From contig CAMZKW010000006.1 in the NCBI GenBank assembly GCA_947311625.1, forward strand, positions 1-47,162: a DNA stretch of 47,162 nt, written 5' to 3'. The notes below the pieces were generated by a model that saw only the letters and a list, made by a program, of their open reading frames with translations, was not told where the DNA came from and did not search any database. Position 1 is the stretch's first letter, and every line of letters starts with the position of its first letter. Below are positions 37,545 to 46,989 of the stretch, piece after piece. Position numbers and translations under genes: made by a program. This DNA comes from Candidatus Campbelliibacteriota bacterium. GTDB taxonomy: Bacteria; Patescibacteriota; Minisyncoccia; Phycocordibacterales; GCA-2747955.

Positions 37545-37649
37545 ATGACAGAGATGTTGATGGGCTATATTGTTCCAATTATTGTAATTGGGGCTATAAT
37601 TCTAATGCCATTTATGGCATGGGATATGGCAAATGGGAGTAAAAAATGA
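37545..37649 (+). CDS. 34-aa membrane peptide ending at UGA
   Basis: AAAGGAG lies 5 nt before the ATG. MTEMLMGYIVPIIVIGAIIL is a single span, ending MANGSKK-UGA. The UGA overlaps the next start as ATGA. Reading UGA as Trp would add six more residues to a TAA. Its one Trp is UGG. Confidence 0.55.
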   Translation: MTEMLMGYIVPIIVIGAIILMPFMAWDMANGSKK

Positions 37650-37795
37650 ATTTCGGTATTTGCTTTTTAATTCTATGTGGAATATTTCTTATTCTAGGAT
37701 TTATTGTCTTTATTGTTAATTGGATTGACGATAGAAGATTTAAAAAAGAAAAGGAGTTTGAAGATTATATGAGACACTGGAATTCAGATTTATGA
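37646..37795 (+). CDS. 49-aa membrane protein ending at UGA inside a terminator
   Basis: One span (ICFLILCGIFLILGFIVFIV) then a charged tail (NWIDDRRFKKEKEFEDYMRH). Ends HWNSDL-UGA, where the UGA is the first triplet of the right arm of the terminator stem. Both Trp codons are UGG. Readthrough would add six residues after Trp to TAA 37814 and take ribosomes across the terminator. Confidence 0.55.
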   Translation: MNFGICFLILCGIFLILGFIVFIVNWIDDRRFKKEKEFEDYMRHWNSDL

Positions 37796-37808
37796 ATTCC
37801 GGTTTTTT
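37779..37808 (+). terminator. Terminator overlapping a UGA stop
   Basis: GGAATTCA / TGAATTCC, 6-nt loop GATTTA, then GG and six T. Confidence 0.85.
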
Positions 37809-37809
37809 A

Positions 37810-37864
37810 TTTTTAAAATAATTTTGCACCGCTGCGAAGCAGCGGTGCAAAATTATTTTAAAAA
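37810..37864. repeat. 26-bp perfect inverted repeat, GAA loop
   Basis: TTTTTAAAATAATTTTGC continuing to CACCGCTGC around GAA, no mismatch. Abuts the frr extended -10 at 37865. Confidence 0.95.
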
Positions 37865-37882
37865 TGATATAATTTATAAATT

Positions 37883-38428
37883 ATGGATTTTACAAAATTT
37901 AAAAATGATATTGAAGAAGTAAAAAACTTTCTTCAAAAAGAATTTGCAGGAATTAGAACTGGAGCAGCTTCTGTTTCAATTCTTGACCCAATTAAGGTTG
38001 AAGCCTATGGAGCTCAAATGCCCGTTGATCAACTTGCTTCAATTAGCGTTGAAGGAGCAACAAGTATTTTAGTGACACCTTTTGATACTTCAATAGCTGG
38101 AGAAATTGAAAAGGCAATTACAAATTCAGGAACTGGATTAGCTGTTTCAAATTCAGGATCATCAATTAGACTATCTTTTCCAGGATTAACAGCTGACAGG
38201 AGGGTTATGTTGGTAAAATTAGCAAAGGAAAAATTAGAAACAGCAAGGGTTTCTTTAAGGAATGCTAGAGATGATATTAGGAATGATATTTTAAAACAAG
38301 AAAAAGATGGTGAGATTTCTGAAGATGATAAATTTAGATTTACTGAAGAAATGGAAAAAATTTCCAAAGAGGCTTCAAAAAATTTAGATGATATGTATGA
38401 GATAAAAGAAAAAGAAATTCAAGAATAA
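37883..38428 (+). CDS. frr: Ribosome recycling factor
   Basis: 181 aa, normal length. Signature regions LQKEFAGIRTGAASVSILDP, ASISVEGATSILVTPFDTS, LSFPGLTADRRVMLVKLAKE and ARDDIRNDILKQEKDGEISE are present. Frees ribosomes after termination, together with EF-G. It has no Trp. TGATATAAT lies 9 nt before the ATG. Confidence 0.96.
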   Translation: MDFTKFKNDIEEVKNFLQKEFAGIRTGAASVSILDPIKVEAYGAQMPVDQLASISVEGATSILVTPFDTSIAGEIEKAITNSGTGLAVSNSGSSIRLSFPGLTADRRVMLVKLAKEKLETARVSLRNARDDIRNDILKQEKDGEISEDDKFRFTEEMEKISKEASKNLDDMYEIKEKEIQE

Positions 38429-38509
38429 ATTATTTATAAATATATCTTTTTTTTATTTTAAAAATATGATAAAATATAATTATTAATAATATAATATAAT
38501 ATAATATAA

Positions 38510-38725
<216 letters not shown>

Positions 38726-38735
38726 TTAGAATAAT

Positions 38736-39176
38736 ATGGATCAAATTATTGAAAAATTTGGAATTGATTGAAAAATTTTTTTAGCTGAAGTTATTAACTT
38801 TTTAGTATTATTATTGATTTTATCATTTTTCTTTTATAAGAAAATATTTTCTGTAATTGAAGAGAGACAGAAAAAAATAGATGATGGTTTAAAGAAATCA
38901 GAAGAAGCTCAAAGAATTTTAGAAGATGCAGAAAATAAAAAAAAAGATATTATAGTGGATGCTAGGGATGAAGCCAACAAAAAAATAGATAAAGCTATTG
39001 AGATTGCTAAAATTAAAAAAGAAGATCTAATACTAAAGGCAAAAAAAGAATCAGAAAGAATAATAAACTCTTCAAGAAAGTTTGGAGAAGAAGAAAAAGA
39101 AAAAATTATCAATTCATCAAAAGATGAGATTTCAAAAATGGTTGTTCTAGGAGTTGAAAAAATATTGAAAGGGTAA
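38736..39176 (+). CDS. atpF: ATP synthase b subunit
   Basis: 146 aa. N-terminal span (LAEVINFLVLLLILSFFFYK), then a long Lys/Glu helix (IEERQKKIDDGLKKSEEAQR...) and the ending GVEKILKG. Trp 12 is UGA. Starts 10 nt after atpE. atpH, atpA, atpG and atpD do not follow; a PilB gene does, so the ATP synthase operon is broken up. Confidence 0.9.
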
Positions 39177-39206
39177 TTTTTTTTTTAAATATGTTAAAAT
39201 ATATTT

Positions 39207-40898
39207 ATGAATATTACTTTTAATGAAGATACACCCCAATTGCAAAAATTAAAAAAAATTAAGATAAAATCAGAGGAAAAATTAATTAAAATATTTGCAG
39301 AAAATGCTGGTTTAAAATATGTAGATTTAAGTTTAAAATCAATTAATACTGACGCACTAAAATTAATACCAGAAGAAAGGGCTAAAGCAGGTGGTATGGC
39401 AGTTTTTGACATGCAAGACAAGAAGGTTGATATAGCATTGAGATCTCCTTTGCCTCAAAAAACTCAAGAAGAAATAGAAAAATTAAAAGATAAAAAATAT
39501 AAACCAACTATTTATATTGCATCAAAAAAATCATTGAAAAAGGCATGATCAAGATATGGAGATATTTCATATTCTGTTAAAACAGAAAAAGGAATAATTG
39601 ATTTATCTTCCGCTGATATTCAAGATGTTTTAGAAGAAATTAAAATATTAGATGATGCAAAAAATATTTTAAAAGAAGCTGTTAATTCAAATAAATCATA
39701 TAGGATTTCTAAAATAATAGAATTATTTCTTTATGCTGCTTATGCTCTGGGTGCATCCGATGTTCATATTGAAACATCAGAAGATGATGCAAGAGTTAGA
39801 TTTAGAATGGATGGTATTTTAACGGAAGTTGTAAAATTTGATATGAAAACTTTTAACAGAATTCTTAATAGAATTAAGCTTACTGCTGGTTTAAAAATAT
39901 CAATTAAAAATAATGCCCAAGATGGCCGTTTTACTATTCGTTTAGCAGATTTAGAATTAGAGATCAGAACATCAACGCTTCCAGATGCCTATGGTGAGTC
40001 TATAGTTATGAGGCTTTTAGACCCAAAAGCTATCTCTGTTCCAATGGAAAGACTTGGTTTTCTACCATATTTTCAAGAAATTGTTTTAAATGAAATAAAT
40101 AAACCAAATGGTATGGTTATAAATACTGGTCCAACTGGTTCAGGTAAATCTACAACACTTTTTGCTTTGTTAAAAAAATTAATTAAACCTGAAAATAAAA
40201 TTTTAACTATTGAAAATCCCATAGAGTATCATGTTAAGGGAATAACTCAGTCCCAGGTTAATGTTGAAAAAGGATTTACTTTTTTAAATGGTCTGAGGGC
40301 TGCTCTTAGACAGGACCCCGATGTTATTATGGTTGGAGAGATTAGAGATGGCGAGACAGCTTCCATTGCTGTTAATGCTGCCTTAACGGGTCATCTCGTA
40401 TTTTCTACATTACATACAAACTCAGCAGCTGGAGCTTTTCCAAGGTTTATGGAATTAGGCGTTAATCCAAAAATTTTAGCTACTGCTATGAATATGGTTA
40501 TTGCGCAAAGGCTTGTTAGAAAACTTTGTTCTTTTTGTAAAACTCAAGTGGATGCATCTGATAAAAAAAATAAAAGGCAGATTGATAAAATTGTAGATAT
40601 TTATTCATCCATAGAAAATAAAGATAGGTTTGTAGATACTTCTATTAAACATAAAATATATAAAGCTGTAGGTTGTAAAAAATGTAATAATACTGGATTT
40701 AAAGGGCGAGTGGCTGTTGTGGAAGGAGTTATTATGGATGAAAAACTAGAGGTTCTTTTGGCAACCGAACCAACGGAAAGAGAAATTGTAGCAAATACTA
40801 GACATCAAGGGATTTTGAGTTTAAAAGAAGATGCTATTATTAAAATAGTTTCAGGAGTAACATCCTATGAGGAAGTTTTAAGAGTTGTAGAGTTATAG
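39207..40898 (+). CDS. pilB: Type IV pilus assembly ATPase, GspE/PilB family
   Basis: 563 aa. An N-terminal MshEN-like region is followed by ASDVHIETSEDDARVRFRMDG, Walker A NTGPTGSGKSTTLFALL, the Asp box ENPIEYHVKGITQSQVN, Walker B DPDVIMVGEIRDGETA and the His box GHLVFSTLHTNSAAGA. The zinc motif is CSFC ... GCKKCNNTGFKGR. Powers pilus extension or DNA uptake. UGA=Trp at KKAWSRYG. TGTTAAAAT lies 6 nt before the ATG. Confidence 0.94.
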
Positions 40899-40922
40899 TT
40901 TTTTTATGATATAATTTTTCGT

Positions 40923-42669
40923 ATGAAAAGAATTTTTTTGTTTTTAATAATTTTATTTGGTTTTTCTTTTTCAATTTTTGCTGAGGAGATTAAAAATTAT
41001 GAGGTTGATTTACATTTGAATAAAGATTCATCTATTGATATGGAGGAAAAAATTAATTATCATTTTGGGTCTTTTTACAGGCGTGGGATTTATAGATACA
41101 TTCCATATACTTTTGAAGTTAAAGGGCAGAAAAATAAAAAATAGTGTATCTAAGAGAAAAATTAAGATTGAAAATTTTCAAGTTTATAGAGATGGAATGG
41201 CAGAAAATATTGCTGAATTAGATGAAAATTCTAATGGACAATTTTTCGCTAAAATTGGAAGAAAAAATCAAACAATTACAGGCGAACATAAGTATATTTT
41301 AAAATACAAAGTCCGTGGTTCAATTAGGTATTTTGATAATTTTGATGAAGTTTATTGAAATGCCATGGGAACTGGATGAACTATTCCAATTAAAAAGGCA
41401 AAGATAAATTTGTATTTTGATCAATGGGAATTTAAGGATAAATCTTGTTATCAGGGAAGATTAAAATCAACTGAAAAATGTGATATTCAGGGAAATACTT
41501 TTTATTCCACAAGGGTTTTAAATTCAGGAGAGGGTTTGACTGTTGTGGCTTCTTTTAATAAAGGCTTGGTAAAAAAAGAAATTTTTTGAGATGAAAATGT
41601 TTTAAAAATTTGATGAAAGGAAATTTTAGCCTTTTTAGCAACTCTAATTTCTGGGATTGGTTATTGGATTTATTCTTATAAAAACAAATATAATCCACAC
41701 AAGCCAATTATTCCAATTTATGAACCTTATCAAAATTACCACCCAACTTTAACCGGTTACTTAATTGATGGGAAGTTGGATGGTAGAGATTTGACTGCTG
41801 GTATAATTTCTTTAGCACAGAAAGGTTATATTAAGATTAAAAGAACAACAGAAAAAGTTTTATTTTTTGATGTCGATAATTACGAGTTTATTCTTTTAAA
41901 AGAGACAGATGAAAATACCGATAAATTAGATAGATTTTTAATTGAGTTTTTATTTAGTAATAAAACTTTTGATGATATTATTAATTTGATAAGTTCTAAA
42001 GAAAAGGAAGATAAGTGGGATAAAGAAAGATTGGATAAGTCGGTTAAGTTGTCAGATTTAAAGATGGTAACCCATCAACTTTATGCACAAAAAAAAGAAA
42101 TTGATAAATTTTTAGAGAAATATTCAGAAATTAGTAGTTTTATTGAAAAAAATTCTTTTGTTAGGATATTTGTTAGGATAATAATCTTTATGTCTCCGAT
42201 AGCTGCACTTTTGGTTTCATTATTTAAAAATTTTAATTTTGTATTTTTTGTCTCTGCATTAATTTTTCTAAGTTTTTTATTGATGGCATTTTTAGCAAAA
42301 AGAAAAACTAGAAAAGGTTGAGAGGTTGAAAATAATTTAAAAGGATTTAAGAAATTTTTATCTTATACAGAAAAGGAAAGAATAGAAATAATTAATAGTC
42401 CAGCACAAAATCCAGAGGAATTTTTAAAATATTTAGCTTATGCTATCGCCTTTAAGGTTGATGATAAATGACAAAAACAATTCCAAAATATTACAATTTT
42501 ACAACCAGATTGGTATGTTGGATCTGGTCCATTTGTAGCAGGAAATTTTGTTTCAGATATTTCTAATTTTAGTGATGCAATTAACTCAGTTACAACAGCG
42601 GCTTATAGTTCCGGAGGCGGGGGGTTCTCTGGCGGTGGAGGTGGAGGTGGAGGAGGTGGTTCTTGGTAG
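40923..42669 (+). CDS. DUF2207 membrane protein, frame broken at an A6 run
   Basis: About 580 aa once joined. Signal peptide (KRIFLFLIILFGFSFSIFAE), then a beta-rich ectodomain (SIDMEEKINYHFGSFYRRGI) and a span at ILAFLATLISGIGYWIYSY. A cytoplasmic part (GRDLTAGIISLAQKGYIKIK), two more spans and the glycine tail SGGGGGGGGGGSW typical of the family follow. The first frame stops at TAG 41142; skipping one A in 41136-41141 continues as NSVSKRKIKIENF. UGA=Trp is frequent. lemA follows, a usual partner. Confidence 0.8.
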
Positions 42670-42982
42670 AATCGCTTTTTTTACTAAAACTTTTTAAAAA
42701 TAAGTGTTACAGTGTTACGTAATATTGTAACACTTTAATATTATTTTTATTGAATTTGTTAGTTAATTTTTCTTTTAAATAATAAATATTTTATAAAATA
42801 TTTAGTACTCAATAAATTAAGTTATTAATTATCTGGTATATTGTAAAATATTTTTTTTAAAAAAATATAATATCAAGTTCAGATTCAAATTTAAGTTGTA
42901 GTTTTTTTTTTTGCTATAATTTAGATATTATAAGTTGGGACTGGTGGCGAAGATACCAGCTAAAAAATAATTAAATAAAAAC
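42670..42982 (+). promoter_or_regulatory. Intergenic region before lemA
   Basis: The hairpin AAGTGTTACA/TGTAACACTT (42702-42735) probably ends the DUF2207 transcript. No gene is visible. TGCTATAAT (42912-42920) is the lemA promoter, with a leader of about 55 nt containing CTGGT/ACCAG (42941-42959) and no Shine-Dalgarno sequence. Confidence 0.55.
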
Positions 42983-43564
42983 ATGACAATTATATATGCA
43001 ATCATCGGAGCAGTTGTGGCTATTTTAGCCTGAGTCGCTGGATCCTATAACTCATTGGTTAAGGCAAAACTTTTGGTTGAATCATCATGGGCTGATATTG
43101 ATACTCTTTTGAAAAAAAGATTTGATCTAATTCCAAATTTAATTGAAACAATTAAAGGATATACAGATTATGAAAAATCAACCTTAGAAGAGGTTGTAGA
43201 AGCAAGAACAAAAGCAAGTCAAATTAATATTGATATTTCGAAGGCTACTCCTGAGCAAATGCAAGCATTTCAGGCAAGTCAGTCAGAATTATCAAAAGGT
43301 TTAGGGAAATTATTTGCTTTGGCAGAGGCATATCCAGACTTAAAAGCAAATCAATCATTTTTAGATTTACAGGCTCAATTACAACAAATTGAAACTGAAA
43401 TCAATATGGGGAGAAGAATGTATAATGGGGCAGTGAGAAAATTTAATGAATTAGTTCAAATGTTTCCATCAAATATTATTGCAAATATTTTTGGTTTTGC
43501 TAATAAAAAATTCTTTGAAATTGAAAACGAAGAAGAAAGAAAAAATGTTAAGGTTAAATTCTAA
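42983..43564 (+). CDS. lemA: LemA family protein
   Basis: 193 aa. One N-terminal span (IIYAIIGAVVAILAWVAGSY), then the LemA helical bundle: VKAKLLVESSWADIDTLLKK, RFDLIPNLIETIKGY, GRRMYNGAVRKFNELVQMFP and IIANIFGFANKKFFE. The first Trp (AWVAG) is UGA, the second (SSWAD) UGG. It is a rare UGA-using gene with a leader of 50 nt or more. Confidence 0.95.
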
Positions 43565-43587
43565 ATATCTTTTTTAATTTGAATAGA

Positions 43588-43612
43588 GGCTCACTGACTT
43601 CATCAGCGAGCC
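43588..43612 (+). terminator. Hairpin after lemA
   Basis: GGCTC-A-CTGA - CTTCA - TCAG-C-GAGCC, one mismatch, no clear T-run. Confidence 0.5.
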
Positions 43613-43636
43613 TTGTAAGTATTGTTTGAAAATATC

Positions 43637-43749
43637 TTGATAAAAAACGATTATAATTTATTTAAACTAAAAATAAAAAATAGAGTAGTTAACCTAAAAA
43701 AAGGGCAAAAATGAAAATATTTCTCAAAAACTTTTTTTTAATGAAATAA
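43637..43749 (+). pseudogene. Decayed SD-led cassette
   Basis: TTGATA and GATTATAAT with a leader rich in AAAAATAAAAAA resemble the start of the cassette at 44901. AGGG precedes ATG 43711, which opens only MKIFLKNFFLMK before TAA 43747. A remnant of a lost gene, or a tiny peptide. Confidence 0.4.
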
Positions 43750-43810
43750 AAAATTATAAACCCATTAAAAAATATTTTTAATTTCTTTTTTTTGTTATAA
43801 TAAAGATATT

Positions 43811-44707
43811 ATGAAAACAAAAGAACAATTATGGGGAGAAATAAAACAAGAGCCTCAAAAAGATTTAGATAATAATCAAAATATTATTGAATATAAGTAT
43901 GTTGGTTTTTGATACAGGAGTGGGATGTTTATATTAGATTTTTTATTATCTTTCTTTTCTTTAATATTATTTTTAGCGGGATGATATTATGAAGATTATA
44001 TAATGACTGATAATATGGTCGGAGTTTTTATTTTATTTCTGATAGTCAATATATTTATTGTTTTTTATAATTTATATCTTTATTATACACAAGGGCAGAG
44101 TATTATGTATAAACTTGCCGGAGTAAAAATTGTAGATGAATTTAATTATCAAAAGCCAGGTAATTGAAAACTTTTTAGTAGGTTCAGTTTTAAATTATTA
44201 TTATTAGTTTTGATATTTATTCCATATGTAAATTTCATAGGAATATTAGTATGAGCTTTTATGATTGGATTATCAAAGAAAAAACAAGGACCACACGATG
44301 ATATTACAAATACAATCGTAATCATACCTAGAAATAGATCATATAAAAACATTTTTTTTGTTAGTGGAATATTACTACCAATATTGCTTATAAGTTGGAT
44401 TGTTACGGGGATAAATGATACAGAAAATAAAGAAAATGAAGAATTTTGAGCTCATTTAGAGTTCCAAAAAAGTATGTTATATCAAATGCCAAAAGAGGCT
44501 AATAAATATATTAGTCATAGAAAAAGTTATAAAGGATTTTGCTCTAGTTATTTTAATCTTATTATTGACAATGTATGTGTTGACACAGATGATAATATTT
44601 TGAATGCCTATGAAATAGAACCGAATCAGTATTTATGTATTACACTAAAAGATGAAAAGGTGGTAAGCACGAATAGAATAGACTTAATCAATTTAAAATG
44701 TAAATAA
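43811..44707 (+). CDS. RDD-family membrane protein
   Basis: 298 aa. The RDD domain starts after a 30-residue hydrophilic N-terminus: YVGFWYRSGMFILDFLLSFF, then two spans, GQSIMYKLAGVKIVDE, a third span, and GPHDDITNTIVI. A fourth span (NIFFVSGILLPILLISWIVT) leads to an extracellular Cys-containing C-terminal domain unusual for RDD proteins. UGA=Trp several times. TGTTATAAT lies 9 nt before the ATG. Confidence 0.85.
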
Positions 44708-44735
44708 AAGTTGTAAAATTATTACAACTTTTTTT
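44708..44735 (+). terminator. Terminator after the RDD gene
   Basis: AAGTTGTAA - AATTA - TTACAACTT, then five more T. Confidence 0.9.
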
Positions 44736-44751
44736 ATGTTATAATTTAAAA

Positions 44752-44811
44752 ATGAAACATAAAGGTAAGCCCAGTACTTTAAAGTTTTTGATAAAAAGAA
44801 TAAAAAATTAA
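44752..44811 (+). CDS. 19-aa basic leaderless peptide
   Basis: MKHKGKPSTLKFLIKRIKN. TGTTATAAT (44737-44745) lies exactly 6 nt before the ATG, and a strong hairpin follows. Either a real micro-protein or the stump of a deleted gene. Confidence 0.4.
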   Translation: MKHKGKPSTLKFLIKRIKN

Positions 44812-44833
44812 AGAATTATAATTTATAAATTTT

Positions 44834-44862
44834 AAAAGAGCGCGCCTTCGGCGCGCTCTTTT
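44834..44862. terminator. Palindromic terminator, TTC loop
   Basis: AAAAGAGCGCGCC - TTC - GGCGCGCTCTTTT, perfect 13 bp. Confidence 0.9.
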
Positions 44863-44900
44863 TAAATAAAAAATTTACTCACAACTTTGTCAATATTATA

Positions 44901-44928
44901 TTGACAAAAAAAAAAAAAACGATTATAA
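44901..44928 (+). promoter_or_regulatory. -35/-10 promoter with A-tract spacer
   Basis: TTGACA, 16-nt spacer with 13 A, TATAAT in GATTATAAT. Confidence 0.75.
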
Positions 44929-44987
44929 TTCATCTAGACTAAAAATAAAAAAGGGATTGGTCATCCATTGTTCAGAAAGGAGCAAAA

Positions 44988-45290
44988 ATGGAGAAGTTAA
45001 CCCAAGAAGAAGGTGTCACCGAAGAAGATATTTTGAATGCTATGAAAGAATTTAAAGCCTCCTGGGATGAATCTATGAAAGAATTTAAAGCCTCTATGGA
45101 TAGATTGGAAGCCTCCTGGGAGGAATTTACTGCAGAACTTTCAAAAAAAATTGATAGAAACAGTAGATCAATTGCCGATATAAATAATAGAGGTGGGAGA
45201 ATAGGACCTCCTGGCTTCAGAGAAGCTTTAGGTCATGGCAGCGCCGTAGGTGGCCCTAATAGAATGGTTAATAGAGCATATTATAGGTAA
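44988..45290 (+). CDS. Coiled-coil protein with internal repeat, SD-led
   Basis: 100 aa. MKEFKASWDES is followed by MKEFKASMDRL and LEASWEEF, three 11-residue repeats consistent with a right-handed coiled coil. A Gly/Arg/Pro-rich C-terminus follows (NNRGGRIGPPGFREALGHGS). AAAGGAG lies 5 nt before the ATG. Both Trp codons are UGG. It has no membrane span. Function unknown. Confidence 0.7.
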   Translation: MEKLTQEEGVTEEDILNAMKEFKASWDESMKEFKASMDRLEASWEEFTAELSKKIDRNSRSIADINNRGGRIGPPGFREALGHGSAVGGPNRMVNRAYYR

Positions 45291-45296
45291 CTTCTC

Positions 45297-45320
45297 GGGT
45301 TCGCATTCATTTGTGAACCT
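45297..45320 (+). terminator. Hairpin after the coiled-coil gene
   Basis: GGGTTCGCA / TTGTGAACCT stem, then AATTTTG. Weak T-run. Confidence 0.45.
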
Positions 45321-45405
45321 AATTTTGTGGAAAAAATCTTGCAAAATAAAGTATTTATGATAAAATATCTCTATTGAAATTTAAATTTTATTTGAGTTTC
45401 ACTAT

Positions 45406-45435
45406 AAGGTATTTCAATCCCCTTTGAAATACCTT
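45406..45435 (+). other. Hairpin abutting tRNA-Asp
   Basis: AAGGTATTTCAA pairs with TTTGAAATACCTT and ends 2 nt before the mature tRNA. A possible 5' processing aid. TGATAAAAT at about 45358-45366 is the likely promoter. Confidence 0.5.
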
Positions 45436-45437
45436 AT

Positions 45438-45511
45438 GCGGCCGTAGCTCAATTGGTTAGAGCACCCGCCTGTCACGCGGGAGGCTGAGAGTTCGAGTCT
45501 CTTCGGCCGCG
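45438..45511 (+). tRNA. tRNA-Asp (GUC)
   Basis: 74 nt. Acceptor GCGGCCG/CGGCCGC, anticodon stem CCGCC with loop TGTCACG region giving GUC, T-arm GAGAG-TTCGAGT-CTCTT, discriminator G. No encoded CCA. Confidence 0.93.
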
Positions 45512-45549
45512 CAATAAAAAATGTATAGGCATTTTTTTTATTAAAAAAA

Positions 45550-46335
45550 TTAGTGATGATGAGCAAATTCTTTCACTAATCACATTATTAAAATTCCTAA
45601 AAGAACAAATAAAAATTCTATTACAATTTGTGATTTTTTATCATGTTTATGGTTGTGTAATTCTGGAATTAAAGATGCTAGGGCTAAATAAATGAAACTC
45701 CCGCCAGCCAGAGCTGTTAAATAAATTCCAATATTTTGAATAAAGTTTGAAGCAAAGATTGTTAAAATAGCTCCTAAGATTGCAGTTAAACCTGATAAAA
45801 AATTAAATCACAAAGCCTTCATTTTTTCAAAACCAGCATTTAATAAAATACCAAAATCTCCAATTTCCTGAGGTAATTCATGAGCAAATATAACAATAGT
45901 TGTTATAACCCCAAGATGAATATCTGTTAGAAATGCTGAGGCAATAGCTACTCCATCTAAAAAATTATGAAAAGCATCTGAAAACAATATTAAATATCCG
46001 CTGGTTTTAATTTTATTTTGTTGGCAACTTTCACATTTATTTCTATTAGCATTATGATGTAAATGCAAAACCTTTTCAATAATAAAGAATAATAGAATAC
46101 CTACTAAAATTAAATATGTTAAGTTTTGGAAGTCAATATTTTTTTTAATAGACATCATTTCTAATTTTGGAAGTAGGTGAATAAAGAATCCTCCAAGTAA
46201 GGCACCAGTTGAAAGTGCCACCAAGAAAGGAATTATTTTTTTTATTTTTTCTTCCTTAAAGCTTAAAGTTAAAATTCCCACAAAGGCGGTTAGTGAAATT
46301 ATAAAAACTGCTGTTAAAATATATAAAGTTGTCAT
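45550..46335 (-). CDS. ZIP-family metal transporter
   Basis: 261 aa, about eight spans. Signature helices IV and V carry the metal site: FSDAFHNFLDGVAIASAFL and FAHELPQEIGDFGILLNAG. A His-rich cytoplasmic loop (HLHHNANRNKCESCQQNK) and a His tail (KEFAHHH) fit Zn2+ or Fe2+ uptake. Trp: UGA. TGTTATAAT on the minus strand lies 6 nt before the ATG. Confidence 0.93.
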
Positions 46336-46396
46336 TTTTATATTATAACATAGCTGTCAAGTTTTAATTTTTAAAATAATTTGGTATAATATTTTT

Positions 46397-46822
46397 ATGA
46401 AAATTTTACTATTGGATAATGTAAGAAAAGTGGGACAAAAAGGTGATGTAGTTGATGTAGCCGATGGATATGCTAGAAACTTTTTGATGAAAAATGGCTT
46501 AGGAAGACCAGCAATTGGAGCAAATTTAAAAAATATTAAAAATGCACAAAAAATAAAAGAAGATAAAAAAAATTCTGAAAAAAAAGAATTGGAAGATTTA
46601 TATAAAAAAATAAATAAAAAAACTTTTATTTTAAAACAAAAAGCTTCTGAAAAAGGTCATCTTTTTGGTGGTGTTCATAAAAAAGATATTTCAGATTTAT
46701 TTGGAGGAAATCAAAATATGATTTTATTAGAAAAAGATATTAAAGAAGTGGGAGAATATGATTTAAAAGTTAAATTAGGGGAATTAAAAGCAAAGATTAC
46801 TTTGATCGTGGAAGCTGAATAA
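46397..46822 (+). CDS. rplI: 50S ribosomal protein bL9
   Basis: 141 aa. N-terminal domain KILLLDNVRKVGQKGDVVDV and GYARNFLMKNG with Gly/Arg contacts, long central helix (NIKNAQKIKEDKKNSEKKEL), and C-terminal domain (EKGHLFGGVHKKDISDLF). TGGTATAAT lies 6 nt before the ATG. bL9 is reported missing from some CPR lineages, so its presence may help placement. Confidence 0.96.
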   Translation: MKILLLDNVRKVGQKGDVVDVADGYARNFLMKNGLGRPAIGANLKNIKNAQKIKEDKKNSEKKELEDLYKKINKKTFILKQKASEKGHLFGGVHKKDISDLFGGNQNMILLEKDIKEVGEYDLKVKLGELKAKITLIVEAE

Positions 46823-46841
46823 TAGTTAAGAATTATAATTT

Positions 46842-46865
46842 AAAACTGGTGGTGCCACCAGTTTT
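46842..46865 (+). terminator. Terminator after rplI
   Basis: AAAACTGGTGG / CCACCAGTTTT with a 2-4 nt loop. Confidence 0.85.
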
Positions 46866-46883
46866 ATTTTTATAAAAAATAAC

Positions 46884-46911
46884 TTGACTTTTTTATAAAA
46901 AAGTATATAAT
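46884..46911 (+). promoter_or_regulatory. -35/-10 promoter
   Basis: TTGACT, 16-nt spacer, TATAAT. A leader of about 70 nt holds AGATTTTTTAAT/ATTAAAAAATCT (46932-46957) and AAGGAGG 5 nt before the ATG. Confidence 0.7.
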
Positions 46912-46989
46912 ATTTGGCAGGTAAGATGTTTAGATTTTTTAATTTATTAAAAAATCTTTAGGAAAAAGAAAAAATCCAAGGAGGATTAA

